A DNA stretch of 64,000 nt from Lacibacter cauensis (GTDB taxonomy: Bacteria > Bacteroidota > Bacteroidia > Chitinophagales > Chitinophagaceae). Location of the stretch: the NCBI RefSeq assembly GCF_007830055.1, contig NZ_VLLE01000003.1, positions 372,001-436,000 of the forward strand, read 5' to 3'. Of this stretch, positions 10,026-19,929 are shown piece by piece. The notes beneath the pieces are model-generated. The model did no database searches and had not been told where the DNA came from. It saw only the letters and a program-made list of their open reading frames with translations. Within the stretch, counting starts at the first letter, position 1. Each line of letters opens with the position of its first letter. The translations under genes and the position numbers were made by a program.

Positions 10026-13000
10026 ATGAAAATGCGTATAAACCTTTGCTTGCCCAAACGAATTGTTGCTTTTCTCTCTCTGCTGTTTTGTGGTTCTGTC
10101 ATGCATGCACAGCAGATCGCCTTCCCCGGTGCGGAAGGTGCCGGCCGTTTTACTTCGGGCGGCAGAGGAACGGTAAGTGTTCCTACCACTGTATTTGAAG
10201 TAACACATCTCAACGATGATAACAGTGTGGGCAGTTTGCGTTATGCCTTAACACAAACCGCCACACACCGTACCGTTGTGTTTCGTGTATCAGGTACCAT
10301 ACATCTTACATCCAAACTCAACATTCGTGCAAATACAACCATTGCCGGGCAAACAGCACCGGGTGATGGTATTTGTTTGGCTGATTACCCGGTCGTGATC
10401 AGTGGCGATAATGTGATCTTACGTTATATCCGTTGCCGTATGGGCGATAAGAATCAGTTGAAAACTTCACCTGCCAACTGCGGTGTACCTGTTGCTCCGT
10501 TTACAGCAGCCTGTATGCCCTTGGATGGCAGCGGTGGCGATGATGCATTGGGTAATCTTGGTAACAAAAATATCATCATCGATCATTGCAGTGTTAGCTG
10601 GAGCAGCGATGAAGCATTAACCGTTTATCGGGGTGATAGTGTTACGCTGCAATGGAATATTATTTCGGAGCCATTGAACTATTCTTACCACTTTGAAACA
10701 GGCGATACCGATTTTGAAAATCATGGATATGGTGGTATCTGGGGTTCTTTGCATGGCAGTTTTCATCACAACCTGATTGCGCATTGCCGCAACAGGAATC
10801 CACGTTTTGCAGGAAACAGTACTTATCCTGCAGGTTCGGTTGAAAGTGCTGATTTTCGTAACAATGTTATTTACAACTGGGGCATCAATACGATTTATGG
10901 CGGCGATGGCGGACAATACAATATTGTAAACAACTATTACAAGTATGGGCCAAATACAAGCAGTGGTGTACGTTACAGAATTGTTGGTGTTGACAGTACT
11001 GCTGAGTTTGGTTATGCAAAATATTTTCTTTCGGGTAACTATGTGGATGGTTCAACCACCAATACCAACAACAACTGGTCTGGTGCAAGTATGAACACAG
11101 GTGTTGCTGCTGATACGGTTAAGTCAAAATCAGTAACTCCTTTCTTATCCAATTACAATTTAACCACAACACATACGGCACAGGAAGCATACGACCTGGT
11201 ATTGCAATATGCGGGTGCCAGCTTAAAACGTGATACGTTGGATGAACGTGTTACCAACGATGTACGCAACCGCACAGGAAAAATCATTGATGTGCAGGGT
11301 GGCTTTCCACATGGTACGCCTTATGCAAACACGGTGAATGCATGGCCTGCGTTGAGTTCAACAACGGCACCAACCGATACCGATCATGATGGTATGCCCG
11401 ATGCATGGGAAACTGCAAATGGTTTAAATCCAAATGATGCAAGTGATCGTGGAATTTTTGCGGCAAATGGTTATACCAACTTAGAAAATTATCTCAACTC
11501 TATTATTACGGCCCAGCAGAATACATCACCTGCCATCTACAGCTCTTCTTCATTTACATCATTTACGCAAACAGTAGGTACTCCTTCTGCATCGCAGTCG
11601 TTTACGGTTTCTGCATTAAATCTTACAGCTGCTCTAACGATTACAGCACCTGCTTCTTACGAAGTATCAACCGATAATTCAACCTGGAACAACAGTGTTT
11701 CACTTACTCCAACAAATGGCAGTGTTACGTCAACAACCATTTATGTTCGGTTGAATGCAACAACAGCCGGCGCATTTGCAGGCAATCTTGTTGGCAGCAG
11801 TACAGGTGCAACCAATCTGTCGATCGCAGTAACAGGAAATGCTTCGCAGAACCTGCAGGATGCAGCTATTGGTTATTTTCCCGGTATTGATGGTGGATTT
11901 GAAAACCAGACTGTCGGTTCTTATTCAACCGTAACAGCACATTCATCCACTACCAATTGGGAAGTATCGGCTGCCTGGGAAATTAAAGGAGCTGAAGCCC
12001 GCACCGGAAATAAACTTATGTTTTACAAACAGGCAAGCACCAGTGTAAAGTATATGTTCTCTCCGGTGTTAACCAATCCTGCACTTACGCAGAATACAGA
12101 TTATGTAATTCAGTTTTGGTATAAACCTGTTGGAACATTAACTGCATCAACCGTATTAAACGGATCGGCAACTGTTGTAGGAGCAACAGGTGGAACAGGT
12201 ACTTCGTTAACAACAGCCACTGCTACTTTAGATGCATCTACACCACAAGACTGGCAATTGTTTACAGGCACATTAAAAACAGCAGCTACAACTCCAACCA
12301 GTACCTACTTCGGAATGAAGATTTCCAATCCGCAGTCGCCTTATTTTTATATTGATGATTATGTAGCCTATCCCGGTACTGCCGTGGACAACACGGCACC
12401 CGATGCAGTCACTAATCTGGCAGCAGCAGGTTCTGCAAATGCCATTGCATTAACATGGTCGGCACCCGCAACAGGTATTGATAACGGCGGTTACATTGTT
12501 GTAAGAAGTACAGTAAGTGCGGCACCTGCTTTAAATACAAAAGGAGTTTATGCAGCGGGCAATACCATTGGTGCAGATTATACTGTTTTATATACGGGTA
12601 CAAGTACATCTTTTAACGATGGTACTGTTACAACAGGTTCAACTTATTACTATCACGTATTTACGGCCGATAAGGCATTTAACTATTCACCTGTTGCAAC
12701 CCTATCGGCTATTGCAAATACTTCCAATGCGCCAACTCTTCTTGCAACAGCCAGTTTTACCAATTTCACACAAACCATCGGTACGCCATCAGCTGTGCAA
12801 AAAGCAACCGTAAGCGGAACAAATCTTACTGCTGATGTTACAATAACGGCCCCATCAAATTACCAGGTTTCATTAAACGGAACAACATGGACAAGCAGTG
12901 TTACATTATCTCCAACATCAGGGACTATTGGATCAACTGAAATTTCTGTTCGTTTAAATGCAGTAAGTGCAGGAACATATGCCGGAACGATTTCTGTTGC

Positions 13001-15632
13001 AGGTGGGGGCGCCACTACCAAAACATTAACAGTAACAGGTGTGGCATCAAACCCTGTGCTAACTCCTGTGTATGATGTATTGGTTGCAAAGGATGGTTCA
13101 GGTAATTATACATCGGTACAAGCTGCTATCACTGCAGCACCAACTAACCGTACTACGCCGTGGAGAATTTTTATCAAGAAAGGAAAGTATGTGGAAACAG
13201 TTGTCATTCCATCCAACAAACCTTTCATGCAGTTGATTGGTGAAAACATGGCGGAGACAATTATCTCTTATGATAACTATTCGGGCAAAGCAAATCCAGC
13301 AGGTGGTACATATGGCACTTCAACATGCGGTACCATGATTATTAATGCAGCTGATGTAATGCTGATGAATCTGTCGGTTGAAAATGCAACAGGCTATGGT
13401 ATTAATGCCAATGCACTGGTTCCTGCACCGGGCGATGGTCCGCAAGCCGTGGCTGTATACACAACATCTGATCGTGTTGTGTTCTTTAACTGCCGCATGA
13501 ACAGCGGACAGGATACGTACTACGGCGGTAACAACAGGGGTACACGTGTGTACATGAAGAACAGTTATATTGATGGCAATACGGATTTCATCTTTGGCTC
13601 ATCTACCATCATCTTCGATACATGTGTTATTTATCCACGTACACGATTGGATAACGGAACCGGTGGTTATGTAACGGCTGCTAATACAAAACTTGAATCA
13701 GGTTATGGTTATGTATTTCGTGATTGTAAGCTCACCAAAAACCGGGGTACTACATTTTATACATTAGGTCGTCCTTGGCAGAATGATGCCGGCACAGCAG
13801 ATGCATCAAAATCACGCAACAAAACTGTATTCCTCAATTCATTCATGGGTGCATCAATCAAACCCGAAGGATGGAGTGCATGGGATGCAGGAACAAATAC
13901 ATCGTACATTACTTATGCTGAGTACAATACGAAGAACTATGATGGTACATTGAAAGATATAAGCGGCCGTGTAAACTGGAGTAAACAATTAACTGCAGCT
14001 GAAGCAGCAAAGTATTATAACAACGATACGGTGTTTGTAAACGCCAACACACCGGCAATGGCTACTTGGAATCCATACAGTACATGGCCGGAATTAACTA
14101 CTGCATTTGTTCCTGAATTATCCGCATCAAATGTGCTAGCACGTAAACCAAATGCAACTGCAACAACGGTGAATGTTACGTGGAATATTACCTGGCCAAT
14201 GACAGGTATTCAATGCGATCTTTACAGGAGTTCAGACAAACAGAATTTTACATTGATCAGCACGCAGCACAGCAGCGAAGATTCTGCTGCCAACTTCAGC
14301 TACGTTGACAATGCGCCTGCTGCCGGTACAAGCTATTATTATATTGTTCGTTTATCGAAAGCAGGGTTCACCACTACAACTTCAGATACAGCCTATGTAT
14401 CAAGCAAGCCACTGATAACAGTAACTGCTGCCTTGTCTGATTTTTTACAAGGCATTGGCACGCCCTCAACAACACAAACCTACCTTGTTTCGGGTTTGAA
14501 TATTATTGACAGTATTAAAATTACTCCGCCTCTTAATTATGAGGTATCTGCCGATGGAGGAACAACCTGGTATAACAACAGCAAATCGCTTGGCCTGAAA
14601 CCAACAAATGGAACTGTTACCAATACTACGTTAACATTGCGATTAAACGGCACTGCTGTTGGCAATTACAACGATAACATTGTCCATAGTGCAACATTAG
14701 CCGATACGGTGAAGACTGCAGTGAGAGGAACCATTCAATCGCAGCCTGTACAGATTTCTGCAGTGTTGCAGCATTGGCCGTTTACACAAAACAATCAGGA
14801 CAGTGCGGCCATCCGTTCGGCAGGTGTTGTTGCAAGTGCGCCAACGTTCAGCAAGTTTGCTGTATCGGATGCTGTAACCGTTGCCGGTATGTTGCCTTAC
14901 TCCTTAACAAGAGGACAGGTGTTTGCTGCAACTGCAGATGGTTACTGGACAAGTGGATCGGGTGGACCCGGTGGTAACCTCAACCGCACCAATTACGAAC
15001 AATTTACCCTTACTGCAGCAGCAGGTTATACAACACGTATCGACAGTCTGCTGTTCAACAATGCATTTTACGGGTCGAACAGTAACATTAAAATTGCTGT
15101 TGTGTATTCCCGAAGTGGATTTGTAAGCGACTCAACAGAAGTAACCGGTTATGAATTTGCAACGCAAAAGGCATTAACCCAGGATAACAATGGTCCTTCT
15201 GCAGTATATCGCTTTCCATTAAACGGTTCAACGGGTGTTACGTTAACCGAAGGACAAACACTCAGCGTCCGTCTTTATTTCAGTTGCGGCAGCACAAGTG
15301 CAGGACGTTATGCCCAGTTGAAAGATGTTATTGCAAAAGGTATCGCCACACAAAATGTAACAACAGGTGTGCTTGATAATATTGCTGCAAGAGGATTTGC
15401 AATCTATCCGAATCCTGCAGCAAACACGATCTATATTAAACATCCACGTAGCGGAAACAACACAAATATTGTTTTATATTCTATGTTGGGCGTTAAAATA
15501 GCCGAATGGAAAGCAACGCCCAACACAACACAAACGTCTGTGGATGTACAGACGTTACCACAGGGGCAATATTTTATTCAGTACAGTTCAGGAAAAGACA
15601 ATGTTGTTTTAAAATGCATCGTCGTACATTAA
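10026..15632 (+). CDS. Giant T9SS-secreted pectate lyase (PL1) - pectin methylesterase (CE8) fusion
   Basis: The 1868-residue protein joins two pectin enzymes. After a signal peptide (ends near VMHAQQ), residues 33-480 are a PL1 lyase (FPGAEGAGRFTSGGRG, DGSGGDDALG, NPRFAG) with a DTDHDGMPDAW calcium motif. Then come repeat module 1 (504-608), a jelly-roll CBM-like domain (617-790), an Fn3 domain (790-897), repeat module 2 (903-1007), a CE8 esterase (1014-1360; GQDTYYGG, the catalytic Asp in GNTDFIFG, and LGRPW), an Fn3-like domain (1368-1460), repeat module 3 (1461-1570), a beta-rich domain (1575-1775) and a T9SS type A sorting domain (1785-1868; FAIYPNPAANTIYI). The esterase would prepare substrate for the lyase in the same molecule. 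All catalytic motifs look intact. Boundaries are approximate. Confidence 0.92.
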   Translation: MKMRINLCLPKRIVAFLSLLFCGSVMHAQQIAFPGAEGAGRFTSGGRGTVSVPTTVFEVTHLNDDNSVGSLRYALTQTATHRTVVFRVSGTIHLTSKLNIRANTTIAGQTAPGDGICLADYPVVISGDNVILRYIRCRMGDKNQLKTSPANCGVPVAPFTAACMPLDGSGGDDALGNLGNKNIIIDHCSVSWSSDEALTVYRGDSVTLQWNIISEPLNYSYHFETGDTDFENHGYGGIWGSLHGSFHHNLIAHCRNRNPRFAGNSTYPAGSVESADFRNNVIYNWGINTIYGGDGGQYNIVNNYYKYGPNTSSGVRYRIVGVDSTAEFGYAKYFLSGNYVDGSTTNTNNNWSGASMNTGVAADTVKSKSVTPFLSNYNLTTTHTAQEAYDLVLQYAGASLKRDTLDERVTNDVRNRTGKIIDVQGGFPHGTPYANTVNAWPALSSTTAPTDTDHDGMPDAWETANGLNPNDASDRGIFAANGYTNLENYLNSIITAQQNTSPAIYSSSSFTSFTQTVGTPSASQSFTVSALNLTAALTITAPASYEVSTDNSTWNNSVSLTPTNGSVTSTTIYVRLNATTAGAFAGNLVGSSTGATNLSIAVTGNASQNLQDAAIGYFPGIDGGFENQTVGSYSTVTAHSSTTNWEVSAAWEIKGAEARTGNKLMFYKQASTSVKYMFSPVLTNPALTQNTDYVIQFWYKPVGTLTASTVLNGSATVVGATGGTGTSLTTATATLDASTPQDWQLFTGTLKTAATTPTSTYFGMKISNPQSPYFYIDDYVAYPGTAVDNTAPDAVTNLAAAGSANAIALTWSAPATGIDNGGYIVVRSTVSAAPALNTKGVYAAGNTIGADYTVLYTGTSTSFNDGTVTTGSTYYYHVFTADKAFNYSPVATLSAIANTSNAPTLLATASFTNFTQTIGTPSAVQKATVSGTNLTADVTITAPSNYQVSLNGTTWTSSVTLSPTSGTIGSTEISVRLNAVSAGTYAGTISVAGGGATTKTLTVTGVASNPVLTPVYDVLVAKDGSGNYTSVQAAITAAPTNRTTPWRIFIKKGKYVETVVIPSNKPFMQLIGENMAETIISYDNYSGKANPAGGTYGTSTCGTMIINAADVMLMNLSVENATGYGINANALVPAPGDGPQAVAVYTTSDRVVFFNCRMNSGQDTYYGGNNRGTRVYMKNSYIDGNTDFIFGSSTIIFDTCVIYPRTRLDNGTGGYVTAANTKLESGYGYVFRDCKLTKNRGTTFYTLGRPWQNDAGTADASKSRNKTVFLNSFMGASIKPEGWSAWDAGTNTSYITYAEYNTKNYDGTLKDISGRVNWSKQLTAAEAAKYYNNDTVFVNANTPAMATWNPYSTWPELTTAFVPELSASNVLARKPNATATTVNVTWNITWPMTGIQCDLYRSSDKQNFTLISTQHSSEDSAANFSYVDNAPAAGTSYYYIVRLSKAGFTTTTSDTAYVSSKPLITVTAALSDFLQGIGTPSTTQTYLVSGLNIIDSIKITPPLNYEVSADGGTTWYNNSKSLGLKPTNGTVTNTTLTLRLNGTAVGNYNDNIVHSATLADTVKTAVRGTIQSQPVQISAVLQHWPFTQNNQDSAAIRSAGVVASAPTFSKFAVSDAVTVAGMLPYSLTRGQVFAATADGYWTSGSGGPGGNLNRTNYEQFTLTAAAGYTTRIDSLLFNNAFYGSNSNIKIAVVYSRSGFVSDSTEVTGYEFATQKALTQDNNGPSAVYRFPLNGSTGVTLTEGQTLSVRLYFSCGSTSAGRYAQLKDVIAKGIATQNVTTGVLDNIAARGFAIYPNPAANTIYIKHPRSGNNTNIVLYSMLGVKIAEWKATPNTTQTSVDVQTLPQGQYFIQYSSGKDNVVLKCIVVH

Positions 15633-15637
15633 TTGAT

Positions 15638-16660
15638 ATGAACAAGACTATATTTTTGATTGCTTTGATCTTTAGTTGCAGTTTCGCTTTTGCACAAACA
15701 GGCAATCCGCAACAATACAAGTATGTATTCACTGTTGCCAAAGATGGCAGTGGCGAATTTAAATATATACAGGATGCCATTGATGCCATGCGTGTGTATC
15801 CCTTAGCATCAATTACACTTTACATTAAGAATGGTGTGTACAATGAAAAGATAGAACTGCCGGCAACGAATACCGATGTAACCTTTATTGGTGAAAGTGT
15901 GGAGAAGACGATCATTACGTTTAATGACTATTCGGGAAGAGGGAAGCATACAACCTTTACTTCTTATACTGCAAAAATTTCGGGCAACCGTTTTTATGCA
16001 GAGAATATTACGTTCGCCAACAGTGCCGGTCCGGTGGGACAAGCACTGGCCTTGTATGTTGATGCAGATAAAGCCGTATTCAAAAACTGCAAGTTCCTTG
16101 GCAACCAGGATACGATTTTTGCAGCAGGTGAAAATGCCCGCCAATTGTTTTTGGATTGTTATATCGAAGGCACAACCGATTTCATTTTTGGTCCGTCAAC
16201 AGCAGTATTTCAAAACTGTAGCATCAAAGCAAAATCAAATTCCTACATCACGGCAGCAAGCACCACACCCGGTAAACAATTTGGTTACGTTTTTCTCGAT
16301 TGTAAGATTGTTGCTGATTCGTCCGTTACAAAACTTTATTTAGGAAGACCTTGGCGTGCACATGCAAAAACAGTCTTCATCCGTTGCGAAATGCCCAAAC
16401 AAATTGCACCCGAAGGCTGGAGCAACTGGGGTAACCCTGCCAATGAACAAACTGTATTGTATGCAGAATATCAATGCACCGGCGAAGGTGCTGCCACCGG
16501 CAAACGTGTTGCTTGGAGCAAACAACTGAGCGATAAAGAAGCAAAAGCATATACGCTGGAGAGTATTTTCTCCAACAACAGCCTGGTGAAAGATGAAAGT
16601 GGTTGGTTTATGCAATCACGCAGCAAACCGTTTGAATGGACAAGCGGGAAAACCCAATAA
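15638..16660 (+). CDS. Pectin methylesterase, carbohydrate esterase family 8
   Basis: The start is taken at ATG 15638, 5 nt after the previous stop, because it gives a proper signal peptide (IFLIALIFSCSFAFAQ); the open frame extends upstream inside the preceding gene. The mature 340-residue product is a single CE8 beta-helix. Motifs: VAKDGSGEFKYIQDAI near the N-terminus, GNQDTIFA around residue 154, the catalytic Asp in GTTDFIFGPS near 181, and YLGRPWRA near 235 supplying the substrate-binding Arg and Trp. It removes methyl groups from polygalacturonate, probably in the periplasm since no T9SS signal or lipobox is present. It is related to the CE8 module of the upstream giant protein. Confidence 0.93.
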   Translation: MNKTIFLIALIFSCSFAFAQTGNPQQYKYVFTVAKDGSGEFKYIQDAIDAMRVYPLASITLYIKNGVYNEKIELPATNTDVTFIGESVEKTIITFNDYSGRGKHTTFTSYTAKISGNRFYAENITFANSAGPVGQALALYVDADKAVFKNCKFLGNQDTIFAAGENARQLFLDCYIEGTTDFIFGPSTAVFQNCSIKAKSNSYITAASTTPGKQFGYVFLDCKIVADSSVTKLYLGRPWRAHAKTVFIRCEMPKQIAPEGWSNWGNPANEQTVLYAEYQCTGEGAATGKRVAWSKQLSDKEAKAYTLESIFSNNSLVKDESGWFMQSRSKPFEWTSGKTQ

Positions 16661-16696
16661 GCAAAATCCAAAAGCGAAAAGGCATAAGGTTCACAC

Positions 16697-17689
16697 ATGA
16701 AAAGATTGTTTTACATAGTACATGGTCTGCTGTTTTGTATGGCAGCAAACGCACAAACAGTCAATGGTATTACCAATGTGCCTGATACTTCTTTCAATCT
16801 TACAAAGGAAAAGGAGAAGGTAAAGAAACAATATCCTTTCATTGTATTGCCTGCAGATGAACGCAGTGCATTTATTGAAGAAATAAAGGGTATCAATTAC
16901 TATAAGCCCACGAACAGATTTTTACAGTTAGATGCCTTCTTTCCAAAGCAAAATAAGGGGCATAAAAAGTTGCATCCTGCTATCATCATCATTCATGGCG
17001 GTGGCTGGCGCTCGGGCAATCGCACACAACATCATGCACTGGCATTTGCTCTTGCAGGAAAAGGGTATGCTTGTTTTACACCTGAATATCGGTTGTCAAC
17101 CGAGGCCTTTTATCCGGCAGCAGTGCAGGATATTAAAGCTGCTGTGCAATGGATTAAAACCAAAGGAGCAACATATGCTGTTGATACAACTAAAATAGTG
17201 GTGATGGGTTTTTCGGCAGGCGGACAGTTAGCAGCATTAGTAGGTAACACAAACGGCTATCAACCATTTGAACCACTTACAAACCTCAAAGCAAGTACCA
17301 ACGTACAGGCCATTGTAGATGTTGATGGAACCTTGTCATTTATCCATCCGCAATCAAGCGAAACCAAACCCTCGCCAACAATCGGTGCATCAGAATATTG
17401 GTTGGGTTATAATACCACCGAAAATCCGGAGTTGTGGAAAGAAGCTTCGCCGCTTTCACATGCGGGTGCAAACTCGTTACCTACTTTGTTTCTCAACAGT
17501 TCTGTCGAGCGTATGCATGCAGGACGAGAAGACTATATCAGCATTCTGCAGCAGCATAAGATTTATACAGAAGTACACACGTTTGAAAATTCACCACATT
17601 CGTTTTGTTTGTTCGAACCCTGGTTTACCCCAACAGTTAACTATATCACTTCATTTCTGCAAAACATTTTTCCTGATGCGCAGCACTAA
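16697..17689 (+). CDS. Secreted alpha/beta-hydrolase esterase
   Basis: This 330-residue protein has a signal peptide (LLFCMAANAQ) and the alpha/beta-hydrolase elements of small carbohydrate esterases: oxyanion-hole IIHGGGWRSG, nucleophile elbow VMGFSAGGQL, and the C-terminal histidine in ENSPHSF. The long N-terminal segment before the first beta strand (residues 20-70) is not recognised. The likely job is removal of acetyl or aromatic ester groups from pectin side chains, inferred from its place between a CE8 gene and further esterases. The stop overlaps the start of the next gene by 14 nt, implying translational coupling. Confidence 0.85.
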   Translation: MKRLFYIVHGLLFCMAANAQTVNGITNVPDTSFNLTKEKEKVKKQYPFIVLPADERSAFIEEIKGINYYKPTNRFLQLDAFFPKQNKGHKKLHPAIIIIHGGGWRSGNRTQHHALAFALAGKGYACFTPEYRLSTEAFYPAAVQDIKAAVQWIKTKGATYAVDTTKIVVMGFSAGGQLAALVGNTNGYQPFEPLTNLKASTNVQAIVDVDGTLSFIHPQSSETKPSPTIGASEYWLGYNTTENPELWKEASPLSHAGANSLPTLFLNSSVERMHAGREDYISILQQHKIYTEVHTFENSPHSFCLFEPWFTPTVNYITSFLQNIFPDAQH

Positions 17690-18605
17690 AATAGTTTTTA
17701 TAGTATTGTTTATTCTCCTTGTAGCATCAATGCAGGCGCAGGAGTTTGTTCCGTTATGGCCTGCAGGAAAAAAACCAAACAATAACGGCAAAAAAATTAC
17801 CGATAGCATCTATAACGAACGCATCTGGCGAGTGGCAACGCCGGGCATCTATTGTTTTGTTGTACCAAAAGCAGAGAACAACGGCACAGCAGTGTTGATC
17901 ATTCCTGGTGGAGGTTACGAACGGCTCTCTCATTTATACAGTGGTTTCAACTTAGCGAAGTGGTACAATACCATCGGTGTAAATGCTTTTGTCCTCATTC
18001 ATCGTTTGCCCCATCAGCAGGACCTCATCAACAAACAACTGGCATCTGTGCAGGATGCACAACGGGCCATGCGCATCATTCGTGCAAATGCACAGCAATG
18101 GAATATCAAAACAGAGCATGTCGGAGTGATGGGCATTAGTGCAGGTGGTCATGTAGCAAGCACGCTCGGCACACATGCAAAAGATGAAAGTGCAATAAAG
18201 GATACTGTTGATCAATATAGTTTCCGTCCTTCTTTTATGGTGCTGCTTTCGCCTGTAATTACTATGGGCAAATTTGCGCATGGGGGCAGCAAGAAAAATT
18301 TTATAGGTGCTGATACTACAAAAGCCAACATCGAAAATTATTCAAGCGAATTACAGGTGAGTGAGTTTACGCCTTCAACATTTATGGTGCATGCCCAAAA
18401 CGACAGCGCAGTAAAGGTGCAGAACAGTTTGTTATTCTACCAGGCATTAGTTGAAAAAAAGATCAGTGCCAGTCTGCATGTATTTCCGCAAGGTGGTCAT
18501 GGTATCCGGTTAGATGAAAATCCCGGATCAACCGATCAATGGCTGAATTTAGTAGAAGCATGGCTGAAAGAAATGAAGTTTATTAATCCCCTTTCGTTTA
18601 AATAA
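17676..18605 (+). CDS. Secreted alpha/beta-hydrolase esterase (acetylesterase-like)
   Basis: The frame is open far upstream, but ATG 17676 gives a typical signal peptide (VLFILLVASMQAQ) and a 309-residue product, so it is preferred even though it overlaps the previous gene by 14 nt. Motifs: LIIPGGGYERLS (oxyanion hole), VGVMGISAGGH (Ser nucleophile), MVHAQNDSAVKV (Asp region) and FPQGGHGIRL (His). This layout matches the xylan/pectin acetylesterase-like group that is frequent in polysaccharide loci of this phylum. It is clearly homologous to the product encoded at 19930-20823, with the DUF1593 gene lying between them. Substrate is inferred. Confidence 0.85.
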   Translation: MRSTKIVFIVLFILLVASMQAQEFVPLWPAGKKPNNNGKKITDSIYNERIWRVATPGIYCFVVPKAENNGTAVLIIPGGGYERLSHLYSGFNLAKWYNTIGVNAFVLIHRLPHQQDLINKQLASVQDAQRAMRIIRANAQQWNIKTEHVGVMGISAGGHVASTLGTHAKDESAIKDTVDQYSFRPSFMVLLSPVITMGKFAHGGSKKNFIGADTTKANIENYSSELQVSEFTPSTFMVHAQNDSAVKVQNSLLFYQALVEKKISASLHVFPQGGHGIRLDENPGSTDQWLNLVEAWLKEMKFINPLSFK

Positions 18606-18612
18606 TCTTTGA

Positions 18613-19911
18613 ATGAAAAAAATTGTATTACTATGGTTACTTAGCGTTGGTGCTGTTGTTTTGTTTGCGCAAAAACCTGTGACTGTAAAACCACGCTTGC
18701 TTATTAGTACTGACATTGGTGGTACAGACCCCGACGATAATCAATCCATCACCCATTATTTAATGTACAGTCACCTGTTTGAAACAGAAGGACTTGTTTC
18801 TTCTCCATCGTACGGGCAAGGAAGCAAGAAAGAATTGTTGCGTATGATCGATCTGTATGAAAAAGATCTGCCACTTCTGCAAAAACATCAGAAAGGTTAT
18901 CCAACACCAGCATCATTAAAAGCAGTATGCAAACAGGGTCGCTCAGGTGCAGCCCCATTTGCAGGATATACAACGGCAACTGAAGGATCGAACTGGATCA
19001 TTACCTGCGCAAAGAAAAAAAGTAAACTGCCGCTGTGGGTTTTAGTATGGGGCGGGTTAGATGATCTTGCACAGGCTTTGCATGATGCACCTGAAATTCA
19101 AAGCAACATTAAAGTGTACTGGATCGGCGGACCAAACAAAAAATGGAGCGCCAACAGTTATGCATATATTGTTGCAAACTTTCCGAAGCTCTGGTTTATT
19201 GAAGCCAACAGTTCATACGATGGTTTCTTTTCGAATAATGGAGTACCCGATAGCTTACGCAATCGTAATTATTATGATCGGTTTATTAAAGCGGCGGGGT
19301 ATCTAGGGAAAGATTATAAGAACTATTACAAAGGAGCCATCAAAATGGGTGATACACCGGCATTACTCTATTTAATGGATGGCGATCCAAATAACCCTTA
19401 CAAAGAAAGTTGGGGCGGAAGTTTTGAAAAGTTTACACATAGCCCAAGAATAGTATTTAACCGAAATCCTACACTTGCAGATACAGTAACAGTTTATTCT
19501 GTTGTTGAGTTACATTTGAAGGGACCGGTTGATAACAACATCCCTCCCGACTCTGCATGTTTTACTATGAGCGTGAAAGCAAAGATCGGTGAACAGAAGT
19601 GGGCGGGGTTTTATTTGGGTAATGGTGACTATGTGATCAGGTATTGTCCGAAGCAGACAGAGATGATCACTTACAGCATCACATCACCTGTAAAAGGATT
19701 TGAAGAAAGGAACGGACAATTTGTAGTGGATAATGTTTGGCCGGGTAAACAACGCTCAACAGATTATCAATTAGGTGCAAACTGGTTTACTGATCGTAGT
19801 GATCCAAAACTTTTTGATGATGATTCGCAAGGAGCACAAACAGTGTTGAAATGGAGAACCGATGTGTTGTTAGATTGGGCAAAGCGTTGGAAGTGGTTAC
19901 AGGAAAACTAA
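18613..19911 (+). CDS. DUF1593-family secreted protein (nucleoside-hydrolase-like fold)
   Basis: The 432-residue protein has a signal peptide (SVGAVVLFAQ) and then LLISTDIGGTDPDDNQS, whose DxxGxxDDD-like acidic cluster recalls the calcium site of inosine/uridine nucleoside hydrolases. The domain (about residues 30-290) and the following beta-rich C-terminal part (about 300-425) match the DUF1593 architecture as I know it. Such proteins occur in polysaccharide loci but their reaction is not established to my knowledge; a glycoside bond-cleaving role is possible from the fold. It follows the esterase gene by 7 nt and precedes another esterase by 18 nt. Confidence 0.8.
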   Translation: MKKIVLLWLLSVGAVVLFAQKPVTVKPRLLISTDIGGTDPDDNQSITHYLMYSHLFETEGLVSSPSYGQGSKKELLRMIDLYEKDLPLLQKHQKGYPTPASLKAVCKQGRSGAAPFAGYTTATEGSNWIITCAKKKSKLPLWVLVWGGLDDLAQALHDAPEIQSNIKVYWIGGPNKKWSANSYAYIVANFPKLWFIEANSSYDGFFSNNGVPDSLRNRNYYDRFIKAAGYLGKDYKNYYKGAIKMGDTPALLYLMDGDPNNPYKESWGGSFEKFTHSPRIVFNRNPTLADTVTVYSVVELHLKGPVDNNIPPDSACFTMSVKAKIGEQKWAGFYLGNGDYVIRYCPKQTEMITYSITSPVKGFEERNGQFVVDNVWPGKQRSTDYQLGANWFTDRSDPKLFDDDSQGAQTVLKWRTDVLLDWAKRWKWLQEN

Positions 19912-19929
19912 ACCAGTAAGATAATATTT

